Assembly: GCF_008329565.1 (NCBI RefSeq)
Contig: NZ_NPKT01000001.1
Coordinates: forward strand, 124,001 to 188,000
Reading direction: 5' to 3'
Length of the DNA: 64,000 nt
From: Mycolicibacterium sp. P1-5
Lineage (GTDB): Bacteria > Actinomycetota > Actinomycetes > Mycobacteriales > Mycobacteriaceae
The notes under the pieces were generated by a model. The model was given only the letters and a program-made list of their open reading frames with translations, was not told the DNA's origin and made no database searches. Of this stretch, positions 28,953-38,201 are shown piece by piece (the stretch's first letter is position 1; each line of letters starts with the position of its first letter). A program made the position numbers and the translations under genes.

Positions 28953-29324
28953 ATGTTCGTCCGCAAGCCTCCGCTGCGCAGTGTGGGCACCGACCCCGAC
29001 TATCGCTTCACCCTGGCCAACGAGCGGACGTTCCTGGCCTGGTTGCGGACGGGCCTGGCACTGCTGGCCGGGGCGGTGGCGCTGGCCGGTCTGGTCCACG
29101 ACTTCGGGCCGCGTCCGTTGCGGATCGTGATCACAGCGCTGCTGCTGGCGCTGTCGTTGGTCGTCGTCCTCGGCGCCTACGTCCGTTGGGACCGTACCGA
29201 GCGGGCGCTGCGAGAGAAGCGGCCGCTGCCCGACGATCCGCTGCCCCGCATCGTGGTCGCCGGTCTGGCGATGATCATCGTGGCGGCGGCAATGCTGGTG
29301 TACCTCGCCGAGTTCACCAGGTGA
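28953..29324 (+). CDS. DUF202 (YidH-like) membrane protein
   Basis: The protein has 123 residues from ATG 28953 (MFVRKPPLRSVGTDPDYRF). It carries the family motif LANERTFLAWLRTGLALL and three membrane helices. It is transcribed away from dnaE1. Its stop overlaps the GTG of the next DUF202 gene by 4 bases, so the pair is one operon and may form one membrane complex. The function of the family is not established. Confidence 0.85.
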   Translation: MFVRKPPLRSVGTDPDYRFTLANERTFLAWLRTGLALLAGAVALAGLVHDFGPRPLRIVITALLLALSLVVVLGAYVRWDRTERALREKRPLPDDPLPRIVVAGLAMIIVAAAMLVYLAEFTR

Positions 29325-29650
29325 CCGAGGTTCTGGATGCCACTGCGGTGGCCGAGCGCACGGCGCTGGCATGGCAGCGCTCGATGATCGGGGTGCTCGC
29401 CGTCGGAGCGCTGCTGGTGCGGTGGAGTGTGGTCGAACGGTTCACGCCGTGGCCGGGCGTCGTGCTCACCATGGCGGCCGCGCTCGCCAGCCTGGTGGTG
29501 GTCCGGCGGCGGTACCGACGGGTCCGTGACACCGTGCTGGCCGGGCAGACGCCGCTGTCCCGCTACTTCGTCCCCGGGGCGACCGCGTTGATGGTCGTAC
29601 TCATCGTGGGTGTCGGTGCGGGAATCGTGTCGGAGTACGTCAGCCTCTAG
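29321..29650 (+). CDS. Second DUF202 membrane protein
   Basis: The protein has 109 residues from GTG 29321 (VTEVLDATAVAERTALAWQR). The AERTALAWQRSMIG motif is the DUF202 core. Three membrane helices follow, ending at VGAGIVSEYVSL. It is coupled to the preceding gene through GTGA. Its end overlaps the end of the convergent SecDF-P1-like gene by 4 bases. Function unknown. Confidence 0.82.
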   Translation: MTEVLDATAVAERTALAWQRSMIGVLAVGALLVRWSVVERFTPWPGVVLTMAAALASLVVVRRRYRRVRDTVLAGQTPLSRYFVPGATALMVVLIVGVGAGIVSEYVSL

Positions 29651-30240
29651 GCCTCGTCTTTGAGCATGCGGGCGATTTCGCGGGCCTGTTCCTCGGTCAC
29701 GTCACCGGAGAGCTGCAGCACCTCGCCGTCGATCCGCTCGGTGATCTTCGGCGCCCATACGACGACATCGGCCCGCACGAACGCGACCTGCTGGTCGATG
29801 TGGGATGAGGTGAAGTCGGCGAACGCACGAGCCGACTCCGATGTCATGGTGACCTGCACCATCTGCTTGGCGGTAAGCGGGTTCAGGAACGAGTCGACAT
29901 CGGTGAGTTGAACCGTCAGCGCCTGGGGGCCCAGTTCGTACACCGCGGACTTGAGGATGTCGCAGATGCGCAGCGGCGCCTCAGGTGGAGTCGGTGGTGG
30001 CGGGTCGCAGTCTCCGGGCCGGACCACGTAAGCGCCGTTCACCGGCCGCAGCGACAGTGGCTTGATGGTCAGCGGGGGCGGCGTGGTGGTGGTGGTGACC
30101 ATGGCACTGTCCGATTGCTGATGCTTGTTCAACATCGGCGCCAGCAACACGCCGGCAACCGGCACCACGATGGCGATCGCTGCCACCGCGGCGACGATCG
30201 CGATCATGATGCGCCGGTTGCGGCGGGAGTTGTCGGTCAT
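29647..30240 (-). CDS. Membrane-anchored protein with SecDF P1-head-like domain
   Basis: The protein has 197 residues from ATG 30240. One N-terminal helix (IMIAIVAAVAAIAIVVPVAGV) anchors an extracytoplasmic part. A Thr/Pro-rich linker (TTTTTPPP) leads to a C-terminal domain in which VQVTMTSESARAFADFT, VVVWAPKITERIDGE and LSGDVTEEQAREIARML match the first periplasmic head subdomain of SecD. There are no other Sec parts, so it is a free-standing ligand- or partner-binding domain. It lies 37 bases after narK on the same strand, but its own role is unclear. Confidence 0.75.
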   Translation of the reverse strand: MTDNSRRNRRIMIAIVAAVAAIAIVVPVAGVLLAPMLNKHQQSDSAMVTTTTTPPPLTIKPLSLRPVNGAYVVRPGDCDPPPPTPPEAPLRICDILKSAVYELGPQALTVQLTDVDSFLNPLTAKQMVQVTMTSESARAFADFTSSHIDQQVAFVRADVVVWAPKITERIDGEVLQLSGDVTEEQAREIARMLKDEA

Positions 30241-30277
30241 GCGCTCCTCGATCTGCAGCGAACGTGCCGAGGAGAAG

Positions 30278-31498
30278 CTACCCCACTCGGGCGTCGCGCG
30301 ACGCGTCCTTGACCCCGAACCGCGCGAACACCATTGCGCCCAAGGCAACCAGAGTCAGCAGCGCCAACCCGATTCCGTAACCGGGCAGCAGCAACTCGTA
30401 CGTCGCACCCATGACCAACGGTGGGAAGTACCCGCCGAGCCCACCGGCCGCGCCAACCAACCCGGTGACACTGCCAACCCGCTCCGCGGGCGCGAGCCGG
30501 GCGACCCAGGCGAAGACGCCGCCCGTGCCGAGCCCGAGGAAGAACGCCAGACCGACGAAGTCAACACCGGCCGGCCACTCCAACGGTGGCCGGAATGCCA
30601 CCACGGCAGCCAGCACCGCGGTGCCGAGCAGCGAGATGCTCACGACGGTGCGGGGACTGATCCGGTCGGACAGGATGCCGCCGATCGGGCGCGCGACGAC
30701 GGCCGCGATCGCGAATCCGGCGGTGCGGGTGCCGGCCCCGGCGAGGTCGAAGGAATACACGTCCTTGAGGTACGTGGGCAGGTACGTCGAGAACGCCACG
30801 AACCCGCCGAACACCACGCCGTAGAGCAGCGACATCTGCCAGGTCACCGACAGTTTCAAGGCCGCACGCAGTTTCGGCAGCACTGGGTCGAGGTTGGGGA
30901 CATACCGCGGTGAGTTGCGCATTGCGAACCAGCACAGCGCCGCGGTGGCGACCAGTGCCGCGGCCAGGATGACGTGAGTGGTCGTGTAGCCGAACCAGGC
31001 GACGAACCGTGGGGTGAACGCCGACGACAGCGCGGTGCCACCCATCCCGGCGCCGAAAACTCCGGTGGCAAACCCACGCTTGCTCGGCGAATACCACTGG
31101 TTGACGAACGGGATGCCGATCGCGAAGGTGGTGCCGGCCAGGCCGAGCAGGAAGCCGAATACCAGTAGCAGCGCGAACGACCCGGCATCGCCTGCGAACG
31201 CCACCAACAGGACCAGCGGCGCGCTGGCCGCGGTGATGATCGGGAACATCACACGTCCGCCGTAATGGTCGGTGAGGGCTCCCACCGGTATTCGCCCGAC
31301 CGCGCCGACCAGCACCGGGGTGGCGATCAGCAGGGCCTTCTGGTTGTTGTCGAGGTGCATGTGCTGGGCGTACCGGACGGCCAGCGGTCCGATGACGTTC
31401 CAGGCCCAGAACGTCATGGCGAACGCCCAGGTCGCCAGCGCCAGGTTGCGGCCACGGCCCGGGAGTGCCTCGTCGATGGCGGGAGTCGGCGCGCTCAT
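30278..31498 (-). CDS. narK: NarK2-type nitrate/nitrite transporter (respiratory cluster)
   Basis: The protein has 406 residues from ATG 31498 (MSAPTPAIDEALPGRGRN), with about twelve helices. NNP signatures are FAMTFWAWNVIGPLAVRYA, GVFGAGMGGTALSSAFTP and GAAGGLGGYFPPLVMGA. The ATG overlaps the narI stop by 4 bases, so it is the fifth gene of narGHJI-K. It should import nitrate or exchange it for nitrite for the membrane nitrate reductase. It is shorter than, and clearly different from, the narK at 15974. Confidence 0.93.
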   Translation of the reverse strand: MSAPTPAIDEALPGRGRNLALATWAFAMTFWAWNVIGPLAVRYAQHMHLDNNQKALLIATPVLVGAVGRIPVGALTDHYGGRVMFPIITAASAPLVLLVAFAGDAGSFALLLVFGFLLGLAGTTFAIGIPFVNQWYSPSKRGFATGVFGAGMGGTALSSAFTPRFVAWFGYTTTHVILAAALVATAALCWFAMRNSPRYVPNLDPVLPKLRAALKLSVTWQMSLLYGVVFGGFVAFSTYLPTYLKDVYSFDLAGAGTRTAGFAIAAVVARPIGGILSDRISPRTVVSISLLGTAVLAAVVAFRPPLEWPAGVDFVGLAFFLGLGTGGVFAWVARLAPAERVGSVTGLVGAAGGLGGYFPPLVMGATYELLLPGYGIGLALLTLVALGAMVFARFGVKDASRDARVG

Positions 31499-32238
31499 CG
31501 GTCGCGGTCCGCGGTTCCGACCGCGCTCCACGCAGTGCGGGCCGGGCGAGTGCCGACCGGCCGCTGGTCTCTGGACCGGTAGACGATGTAGGGCCGGAAC
31601 AGGTAATGCACCGGCGCGGTGAACGCGTGGACCAGCCGGGTGTAGGGCCAGACCGCGAACAGCAGCATGCCGACGACGGCATGGACGTGGAACTGGATCG
31701 GCGCGGCGGACATCGCCGCGACGTCGGGCCGCAACAGCAGCACCGAACGGAACCACGGCGACACCGTCTCGCGGTAGTTGGCGGCCTCGTGGCCGGCGCC
31801 GATCGCCACGACCGTGGTCCACAGGCCCAGGACGATCGCACCGACCAGCAACACGTACATGAGCTTGTCGTTCTTGGTGGTCGCCATGAACACCGGTCCG
31901 GTGGTGCGCCTGCGGTACACCAGGATTGCGATTCCGACCAGCGTGCAGACCCCGGCGATCGCGCCCAGCGACAGCGCCAGAAAGTGGTAAAGCGCCTCGT
32001 CGACACCGATCGCGTCGGTCCAGGACCGTGGAATGAGCAGGCCCACAACATGTCCGACGACCACCACCAGAATGCCGAAGTGGAATAGCGGGGAGCCGAT
32101 CCGCAGCAGCCGTGACTCATACAGCTGCGACGAGCGGGTGGTCCAGCCGAACTTGTCATAGCGATAACGCCAGATCGTGCCGCCGACCAGGCTGCCGATG
32201 CACAGGTACGGCAGTACGCCCCAGAGCAGAACGTTCAT
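31495..32238 (-). CDS. narI: Respiratory nitrate reductase gamma subunit (cytochrome b)
   Basis: The protein has 247 residues from ATG 32238 (MNVLLWGVLPYLCIGSLVGG), with five helices. His residues in SPLFHFGILVVVVGHVVGLL and PIQFHVHAVVGMLLFAVWPYTRLVH are the expected ligands of the two haems b. It takes electrons from menaquinol and passes them to NarH. It is coupled by 4-base overlaps to narJ upstream and narK downstream. Confidence 0.95.
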   Translation of the reverse strand: MNVLLWGVLPYLCIGSLVGGTIWRYRYDKFGWTTRSSQLYESRLLRIGSPLFHFGILVVVVGHVVGLLIPRSWTDAIGVDEALYHFLALSLGAIAGVCTLVGIAILVYRRRTTGPVFMATTKNDKLMYVLLVGAIVLGLWTTVVAIGAGHEAANYRETVSPWFRSVLLLRPDVAAMSAAPIQFHVHAVVGMLLFAVWPYTRLVHAFTAPVHYLFRPYIVYRSRDQRPVGTRPARTAWSAVGTADRDR

Positions 32239-32834
32239 GGCCGCCCCTGGTATCCGGTCAGGCCCACCAACTCGGTGGGCGGTGGTTGCGCCTGCGCGGG
32301 TTGGGCCGCCGGCAGCGTCTCGCAAACCGCGGCGACGGCGTTGGCATAGGGACTTCCCTTGCGCTGCAGACTCTTTTGTAACATGTCCAGACTGGGCCGG
32401 TATTCGGTGAGCAGCGCACGGCCCAACTCGAGATCACCGCGAGCGGCGAACTCGAGCACCAACGGCAGGTAGTCGGGCAGCTCACCGTGGGTGTCCATGA
32501 CGGCACCGCTCTGGCGGTAGACGGACTTGAACCGGGCCAGCACCTCCCCACGCCGGCGGGTGTCCCCGTCGGACCAATAGGACAGATACAGCGAATGTTT
32601 GGAGCTGAAGTCGAAAGTCTCGACGTAGCCGTGCTGGAGGTCGGCCAGCGACCGCGAATCCAGCCCGGTGAGCAGGTCCCTCAGTGCCACAACAGGTGCC
32701 GAGTCACCCTGCTCGGCCAGGGCTGCGACGCACGCCGGAAGCATCTCGACGAACTCGGCGGTCGGATAGTCCAGGCACCGTGCAGCGACCAGGTAGAGCA
32801 CCCGGTCGTCGCGGTTCTGGCGTCGCATTCTCAT
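32235..32834 (-). CDS. narJ: Nitrate reductase assembly chaperone (delta subunit)
   Basis: The protein has 199 residues from ATG 32834, which overlaps the narH stop (ATGA). It is a helical TorD/NarJ-family chaperone (VLYLVAARCLDYPTAEFVEM; FDFSSKHSLYLSYWSDGDTR, the family's central motif). It assists insertion of the molybdenum cofactor and Fe-S clusters into NarG before NarGH attaches to NarI. It is not part of the final enzyme. Confidence 0.94.
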   Translation of the reverse strand: MRMRRQNRDDRVLYLVAARCLDYPTAEFVEMLPACVAALAEQGDSAPVVALRDLLTGLDSRSLADLQHGYVETFDFSSKHSLYLSYWSDGDTRRRGEVLARFKSVYRQSGAVMDTHGELPDYLPLVLEFAARGDLELGRALLTEYRPSLDMLQKSLQRKGSPYANAVAAVCETLPAAQPAQAQPPPTELVGLTGYQGRP

Positions 32835-34480
32835 GGGAACAGTCCCGTCGGCTCGCCGTTGCCGTCCCAATTCAGCAGGTTCACCCGCTCGGTGCGCAAC
32901 TCGGCACCGGTGGTCGCGCCATCGCTGGTCTGCCGCTGCCGCAACGCGTTGAACGTCTCGACGGCGACGGGAGTCGGCCTACCGCTGGCCTCCCCGAACG
33001 GCCCGGACTCATACATCCCCGGACCGTCGTCGTAGTCCAGCGAGCAGCCCATCTCCTCCAGGTCGTGCGCCTGCTCCTGATACGCCGTCGGAATCACATA
33101 CCGCTCTTCGTATTTCGCGATCGCCATCAGCCGGTACATCTCGTAGATCGACTCCTCGGACATCCCGACGCTGGCGGCGACGGCCGGATCGCCCTCACCG
33201 CGCAGGGTCACCCCGCGCATGTAGGAACGCATCGCGGCGAGTTTGCGCAAGACGTCGGTGACGATGTCGGTCCGCCCGGCGGTGAACAGTTCGGCCAGAT
33301 ATTCCACCGGGATGCGCAGCGCGTCGATGGCGCCGAAGAGGTTGGCATGGTCTTCGCCGTCGTGGCCCTGCGCGCTGAGCACGTCGACGACCGGCGACAG
33401 CGGCGGCACGTACCAGACCATCGGCATGGTGCGGTATTCCGGATGTAGCGGCAGCGCAACGCGATACACCTTGGCCAGGGCGTAGACCGGCGACCGGCGG
33501 GCGGCCCGCAGCCAGTCATCGGGGATACCATCGCGCCGGGCCGCCGCGGCCACCTGCGGGTCGTTCGGGTCCAGCAGCACGTCGAGCTGAGCCTCATAGA
33601 GGTCCTGCGGGTCGGCGGTCGCCGCGGCCTCCCCGACCCGGTCGACGTCGTAGAGGAACAGTCCCAGGTAGCGCAGTCGCCCGACACAGGTCTCCGCACA
33701 CACCGTCGGCTGGCCGACCTCGATGCGGGGGTAGCACAGCGTGCACTTCTCGGCCTTGCCCGAGCGGTGGTTGAAGTACATCTTCTTGTAGGGGCAGCCG
33801 GTGATGCACTGCCGCCAGCCGCGGCAGCGGTCCTGATCGACCAGCACGATGCCGTCCTCCGCGCGCTTGTAGATCGCGCCGGATGGACACGACGCCATAC
33901 ACGACGGGTTGAGGCAGTGCTCGCAGATCCTCGGCAGGTAGAACATGAACGTCTTCTCGAGTTCGAAGCGGACCTTCTCCTCGGACTCCCTGCGAACCTT
34001 CTCGACGATCGGGTCGAGATCACCGTATTGGCTTGCCCCGCCGAGGTTGTCGTCCCAGTTCGCCGACCACGTGACGGCGGTGTCCTCACCGGTGATCAGC
34101 GACTTGGGCCGGGCCACCGGGAAATCGTCGCCCAGCGGGGCGTCCACCAGAGTCTGGTAGTCGTAGGTCCACGGCTCGTAGTAATCCGCCAGCTCCGGCT
34201 GGACGGGGCTCGCGAAGATCCCCAGCAGTTTGGCCAGCCGGCCACCGGATTTGAGCCGCAACTTGCCGCGCCGGTTGAGCTCCCAACCGCCCCGCCAGCG
34301 GTCCTGGTCCTCGTAGCGGCGTGGATAGCCTTGTCCCGGGCGGGTTTCGACGTTGTTGAACCACACGTACTCGGTGCCGGCGCGGTTGGTCCAGGCCTGC
34401 TTGCAGGTCACCGAGCAGGTGTGACAACCGATGCACTTGTCCAGGTTCATCACCATGGCCATCTGGGCCATCACTCGCAT
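32831..34480 (-). CDS. narH: Respiratory nitrate reductase beta subunit
   Basis: The protein has 549 residues from ATG 34480 (MRVMAQMAMVMNLDKCIGC). It carries three [4Fe-4S] clusters and one [3Fe-4S] cluster: CIGCHTCSVTCKQAW, CEHCLNPSCMASCPSG, CRGWRQCITGCPYKK (Trp replacing a Cys, as is normal in NarH) and CTLCYPRIEVGQPTVCAETC, here with 19 or fewer residues each. An AGGAGG lies 10 bases before the ATG, inside narG, and start and stop overlap by one base (TGATG). It passes electrons from NarI to NarG. Confidence 0.97.
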   Translation of the reverse strand: MRVMAQMAMVMNLDKCIGCHTCSVTCKQAWTNRAGTEYVWFNNVETRPGQGYPRRYEDQDRWRGGWELNRRGKLRLKSGGRLAKLLGIFASPVQPELADYYEPWTYDYQTLVDAPLGDDFPVARPKSLITGEDTAVTWSANWDDNLGGASQYGDLDPIVEKVRRESEEKVRFELEKTFMFYLPRICEHCLNPSCMASCPSGAIYKRAEDGIVLVDQDRCRGWRQCITGCPYKKMYFNHRSGKAEKCTLCYPRIEVGQPTVCAETCVGRLRYLGLFLYDVDRVGEAAATADPQDLYEAQLDVLLDPNDPQVAAAARRDGIPDDWLRAARRSPVYALAKVYRVALPLHPEYRTMPMVWYVPPLSPVVDVLSAQGHDGEDHANLFGAIDALRIPVEYLAELFTAGRTDIVTDVLRKLAAMRSYMRGVTLRGEGDPAVAASVGMSEESIYEMYRLMAIAKYEERYVIPTAYQEQAHDLEEMGCSLDYDDGPGMYESGPFGEASGRPTPVAVETFNALRQRQTSDGATTGAELRTERVNLLNWDGNGEPTGLFP

Positions 34481-37400
34481 CAGTAGCTCACCTCCTGCGG
34501 TCGCTTGCGCACGGTTGCGACGATGTCGCGCTGATTGCCGGTCGGGCCCAGGTAGTTGAAGGCGTAGGACAGCTGGGCATACCCGCCGACGAGGTGGGTG
34601 GGCTTGACCAGCAGCCGGGTCACCGAGTTGTGGATGCCGCCACGCCGGCCGGTGGTCACCGACTTGGGTACGTCGATGGTGCGCTCCTGCGCGTGATGCA
34701 CGTACACCAGACCGTCGGGGATCCGGTGCGACACGATCGCCCGGCCGACGAAAACACCGTTGGCATTGACACATTCGACCCAGTCGTTGTCGGCGACCTC
34801 GATGCCGGCGGCGTCACCGGTGCTCATCCACACCGTCGGTCCACCCCGCGACAGTGAGAGCATCAGCAGGTTGTCCTGATACTCCGAATGGATCGACCAT
34901 TTGTTGTGCGGGGTCAGGTAGCGCACCGTCACCTGCGCCGAACCATCCGGCCCCAGTCGCGGCTCACCGAACAGCAGGTGCATGTCCAGCGGCGGCCGGT
35001 AGATCGGCAGCGCCTCGCCGGCGTCTTGCAGCCAGTCGTGGTCGAGGTAGAAGTGCATCCGGCCGGTCAGGGTGTGAAAAGGCTTGAGCCGCTCGATGTT
35101 CACGGTGAACGGTGCGTAGCGGCGTCCCCCGGTCTCCGAACCCGACCATTCCGGTGAGGTGATCACCGGGACGGGCGCACGCTGGGTGTCGGCGAACGTG
35201 ATCCGCTTCTCGTCGGAACCCTCGGCGAGATCGTGCAACTGCTTGCCGACCCGGTCTTCCAGGCTTCGGAACCCGGCGACGGCCAGCGCACCATTGGTGG
35301 TTCCCGAGAACGACAGGATGGCCTCGGCGAGCTTGGCATCGGTGTCGATCGCCGGCCTCCCGTCGCCGGCGCCGCCGAGCATCACCCCGTTCTTCGCGGC
35401 CAGTCGCGCGGTCTCCTGGGCAATCGGGTATGTGACGTTCTTGACCGTGAACCCGGCGCTGTCCGCGAGCGGACCGACACTGGCCAGCTTGTCGGCGATC
35501 GCGGTGTAGTCCCGTTCGACGATGGTGTACACCGGTTTGGTCGGGCCGGGCGGCGGCGTCTCCCCCGGGGTGTCGTGCATGAGCGGGACGCTGACCAGAT
35601 CTTTGCGTACTCCGAGATGGGTGCGCGCCAGCTCGGAAAAGCGCTCTGCCAGAAGATGAAACGCGTCGAAATCGGTCTTGGCTTCCCAGGGCGGGTCGAT
35701 GGCCGGGGTGAACGCGTGCACGAAGGGGTGCATGTCGGTCGAACTGAGGTCGTGCTTCTCGTACCAGGTGGCGGCCGGCAGCACGACGTCGGACAACAGC
35801 GTCGTCGAGGTCATCCTGAAGTCGGCCGACACCAGCAGATCGAGCTTGCCTTCCGGAGCGCTGTCGTGCCAGACGACCTCCGACGGCCGCGGTGCGGCGG
35901 GATTCTCCTCACCGAGCACGTTGTGGTGGGTGCCTAGCAGATTCCGCAGAAAGTACTCATTGCCCTTGGCCGAGCTGCCCATCAGGTTAGACCGCCACAG
36001 CACCAGGGTGCGCGGCCAGTTCTCCGGCGCGTCGACGTCCCGGATGGCCGGTTGCAGCGTGCCGTCGTCCAGCGCCGCGGCGACGTATCCGGCGGCGCTG
36101 TCGGCGGTTCCGGCGTCGACCGCCGCCTGGGCATCCTCGGCCACCTGCAGGGGGTTGCTGCTGAACTGGGGGTAGAACGGCATCCATCCGTTGGCCGCCG
36201 ACGTAGCGATCGCGTCGGCGGTGTGCGCACCGGCCAGATGCCCGCGGGCCAGTGGCGAATTTAACGAATCGGCGAGGTAGCCGTCGTTGCGCCACTGGTC
36301 GGTGTGCATGTACCAGTACGAGGTGCCGGGCATGGTGCGCGGCGGGCGGGACCAGTCCAGCGCGTTGGCCAGTGAGATCCAGCCGGTGATCGGCCGGCAT
36401 TTCTCCTGGCCGACGTAATGTGCCCAGCCCCCGCCGTTGCGGCCCATACAGCCGGTGAGGATCAGCAGCGACAAGATTGCCCGGTAGGTCACGTCGCCGT
36501 GGAACCACTGGCAGATACCCGCGCCCATGATGATCATCGATCGGCCCTGGGACTGCTCACTGTTGGTGGCGAATTCCCGGGCGATGCGGATGCATTGGGC
36601 CGCAGGCACATTCGTGATCGTGGACTGCCACGCCGGGGTGTAGGGGCTGTCGGCGTCGTCGTATCCGGTGGGCCACTCGCCGGGCAGTCCGGGCCGGGCC
36701 ACCCCGTACTGGGCCAGCATGAGGTCGAAAACCGTGGTGACGAGGTGCCCGCCGACCAGTCGGGCCGGTACCCCGCGGCGCAGGACCGAGCCGGTTCCGT
36801 CGGGCGTGTCGAAGGCCGGCAACAGCACCTCGACTCCGGTCACGGGCTCCCCCGTCATGGTCAGTGCGGGGGTGACGCCGTCGAGATCGAGATTCCAGCG
36901 ACCGCGGCCCGACTCGGCGTAGCGGAAGCCGATTGATCCGTTCGGAATGACTGGCGCACCGGTGTTCTCGTCGAGCAGGACCGTCTTCCACGCGTCTTCG
37001 GGGGCCGCGTCGGCGGAGAGATCGGCGGCGGTGAGGAACTTGCCGGGCACGAAGGCATCGTCACCGTGCTGGTCGAGCCGCACGAGGAACGGCAGATCGG
37101 TGTAAGTGCGCACATAGTCGGTGAAGAACGGGACGGACCGCTGCACGAAGAACTCGTTGAGCAGCACGTGACCCATCGCCATCGCCAGGGCGGCATCGGT
37201 GCCGGCCTGGGCGGCCATCCATTCGTCGGCGAACTTGGTGTTGTCGGCATAGTCGGGGCTGACGACGACGACTTTGGTTCCGCGATAACGTACTTCGGTC
37301 ATCCAGTGGGCGTCCGGAGTTCGGGTCACCGGAACATTCGAGCCCCACATCATCAGATAGGTGGCGTCCCACCAGTCGCCCGACTCCGGCACGTCGGTCT

Positions 37401-38127
37401 GGTCGCCGAACACCTGGGGGCTGGCCACCGGCAGATCGGCGTACCAGTCGTAGAACGACGTCATGACACCGCCGATGAGCTGAATGAACCGGGTGCCGAC
37501 GCAGTGCGAGACCATCGACATCGCCGGAATCGGCGAGAACCCCGCGCAACGGTCCGGCCCGTAGGTGGCGATGGTGTTGACGTGTGCGGCGGCCGCGATC
37601 TCGATGGCCTCCTGCCATGATGCCCGTACCAGGCCGCCCTTGCCGCGGGCCTGCTGATAGCGGCGGCGGCGCTCGGGGTCGGCGGTGATGTCGCGCCAGG
37701 CCAGTACCGGATCGCCCAACCGTGCCTTGGCTTCCCGGTACATCTCCAGCAGGACCCCGCGCACATAAGGGTGGCGCACCCGGGTCGGCGAATAGGTGTA
37801 CCAGGAGAACGCCGCGCCGCGCGGACAGCCCCGCGGCTCGTATTCCGGGCGATCCGGACCGACCGAGGGATAGTCGGTCTCCTGCATCTCCCAGGTGATG
37901 ATGCCGTCCTTGACGTACACCTTCCACGAACACGATCCGGTGCAATTCACCCCGTGGGTGGACCGAACCACCTTGTCGTGGCTCCACCGGTCGCGGTAGA
38001 AGACGTCGCCGGCGCGGCCGCCGCGGCGAAACACGGCCCGGCCGTCGTCTGATTCCGACCAGCCCGTGACGAAGCGGCCGATCTTCAACAGTGCCTCAGA
38101 TGCAGCTTCGCCAACCATCGTCACCAT
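34480..38127 (-). CDS. narG: Respiratory nitrate reductase alpha subunit
   Basis: The protein has 1215 residues from ATG 38127 (MVTMVGEAASEALLKIGRF); ATG 38118 is an alternative. It is the molybdopterin catalytic subunit reducing nitrate to nitrite on the cytoplasmic face. The [4Fe-4S] motif with a His ligand is HGVNCTGSCSW, with the last Cys in EPRGCPRGA. MGD-binding regions include GFSPIPAMSMVSHCVGTRF and MIIMGAGICQWFHGD. The operon narG-H-J-I-K has overlapping genes throughout. An exact GlnR-type box lies 59-74 bases upstream. Confidence 0.97.
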   Translation of the reverse strand: MVTMVGEAASEALLKIGRFVTGWSESDDGRAVFRRGGRAGDVFYRDRWSHDKVVRSTHGVNCTGSCSWKVYVKDGIITWEMQETDYPSVGPDRPEYEPRGCPRGAAFSWYTYSPTRVRHPYVRGVLLEMYREAKARLGDPVLAWRDITADPERRRRYQQARGKGGLVRASWQEAIEIAAAAHVNTIATYGPDRCAGFSPIPAMSMVSHCVGTRFIQLIGGVMTSFYDWYADLPVASPQVFGDQTDVPESGDWWDATYLMMWGSNVPVTRTPDAHWMTEVRYRGTKVVVVSPDYADNTKFADEWMAAQAGTDAALAMAMGHVLLNEFFVQRSVPFFTDYVRTYTDLPFLVRLDQHGDDAFVPGKFLTAADLSADAAPEDAWKTVLLDENTGAPVIPNGSIGFRYAESGRGRWNLDLDGVTPALTMTGEPVTGVEVLLPAFDTPDGTGSVLRRGVPARLVGGHLVTTVFDLMLAQYGVARPGLPGEWPTGYDDADSPYTPAWQSTITNVPAAQCIRIAREFATNSEQSQGRSMIIMGAGICQWFHGDVTYRAILSLLILTGCMGRNGGGWAHYVGQEKCRPITGWISLANALDWSRPPRTMPGTSYWYMHTDQWRNDGYLADSLNSPLARGHLAGAHTADAIATSAANGWMPFYPQFSSNPLQVAEDAQAAVDAGTADSAAGYVAAALDDGTLQPAIRDVDAPENWPRTLVLWRSNLMGSSAKGNEYFLRNLLGTHHNVLGEENPAAPRPSEVVWHDSAPEGKLDLLVSADFRMTSTTLLSDVVLPAATWYEKHDLSSTDMHPFVHAFTPAIDPPWEAKTDFDAFHLLAERFSELARTHLGVRKDLVSVPLMHDTPGETPPPGPTKPVYTIVERDYTAIADKLASVGPLADSAGFTVKNVTYPIAQETARLAAKNGVMLGGAGDGRPAIDTDAKLAEAILSFSGTTNGALAVAGFRSLEDRVGKQLHDLAEGSDEKRITFADTQRAPVPVITSPEWSGSETGGRRYAPFTVNIERLKPFHTLTGRMHFYLDHDWLQDAGEALPIYRPPLDMHLLFGEPRLGPDGSAQVTVRYLTPHNKWSIHSEYQDNLLMLSLSRGGPTVWMSTGDAAGIEVADNDWVECVNANGVFVGRAIVSHRIPDGLVYVHHAQERTIDVPKSVTTGRRGGIHNSVTRLLVKPTHLVGGYAQLSYAFNYLGPTGNQRDIVATVRKRPQEVSY

Positions 38128-38185
38128 TGTGGTGCGGCAGCTGAGCCCCCACATTGCTTTGCGGAAAATAGAGGCGGGACAAAGA

Positions 38186-38201
38186 GTTTCAGAGTGGTTA
38201 C
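38186..38201 (-). promoter_or_regulatory. GlnR-type box upstream of narGHJI-narK
   Basis: On the minus strand the sequence is GTAAC-CACTCT-GAAAC, an exact match to the actinobacterial GlnR half-site consensus gTnAC-N6-GaAAC and to AC-N9-AC. It overlaps the stop codon of the upstream membrane-protein gene and is oriented towards narG. It suggests nitrogen-limitation control of the respiratory nitrate reductase. No second full half-site was seen next to it. Confidence 0.5.
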
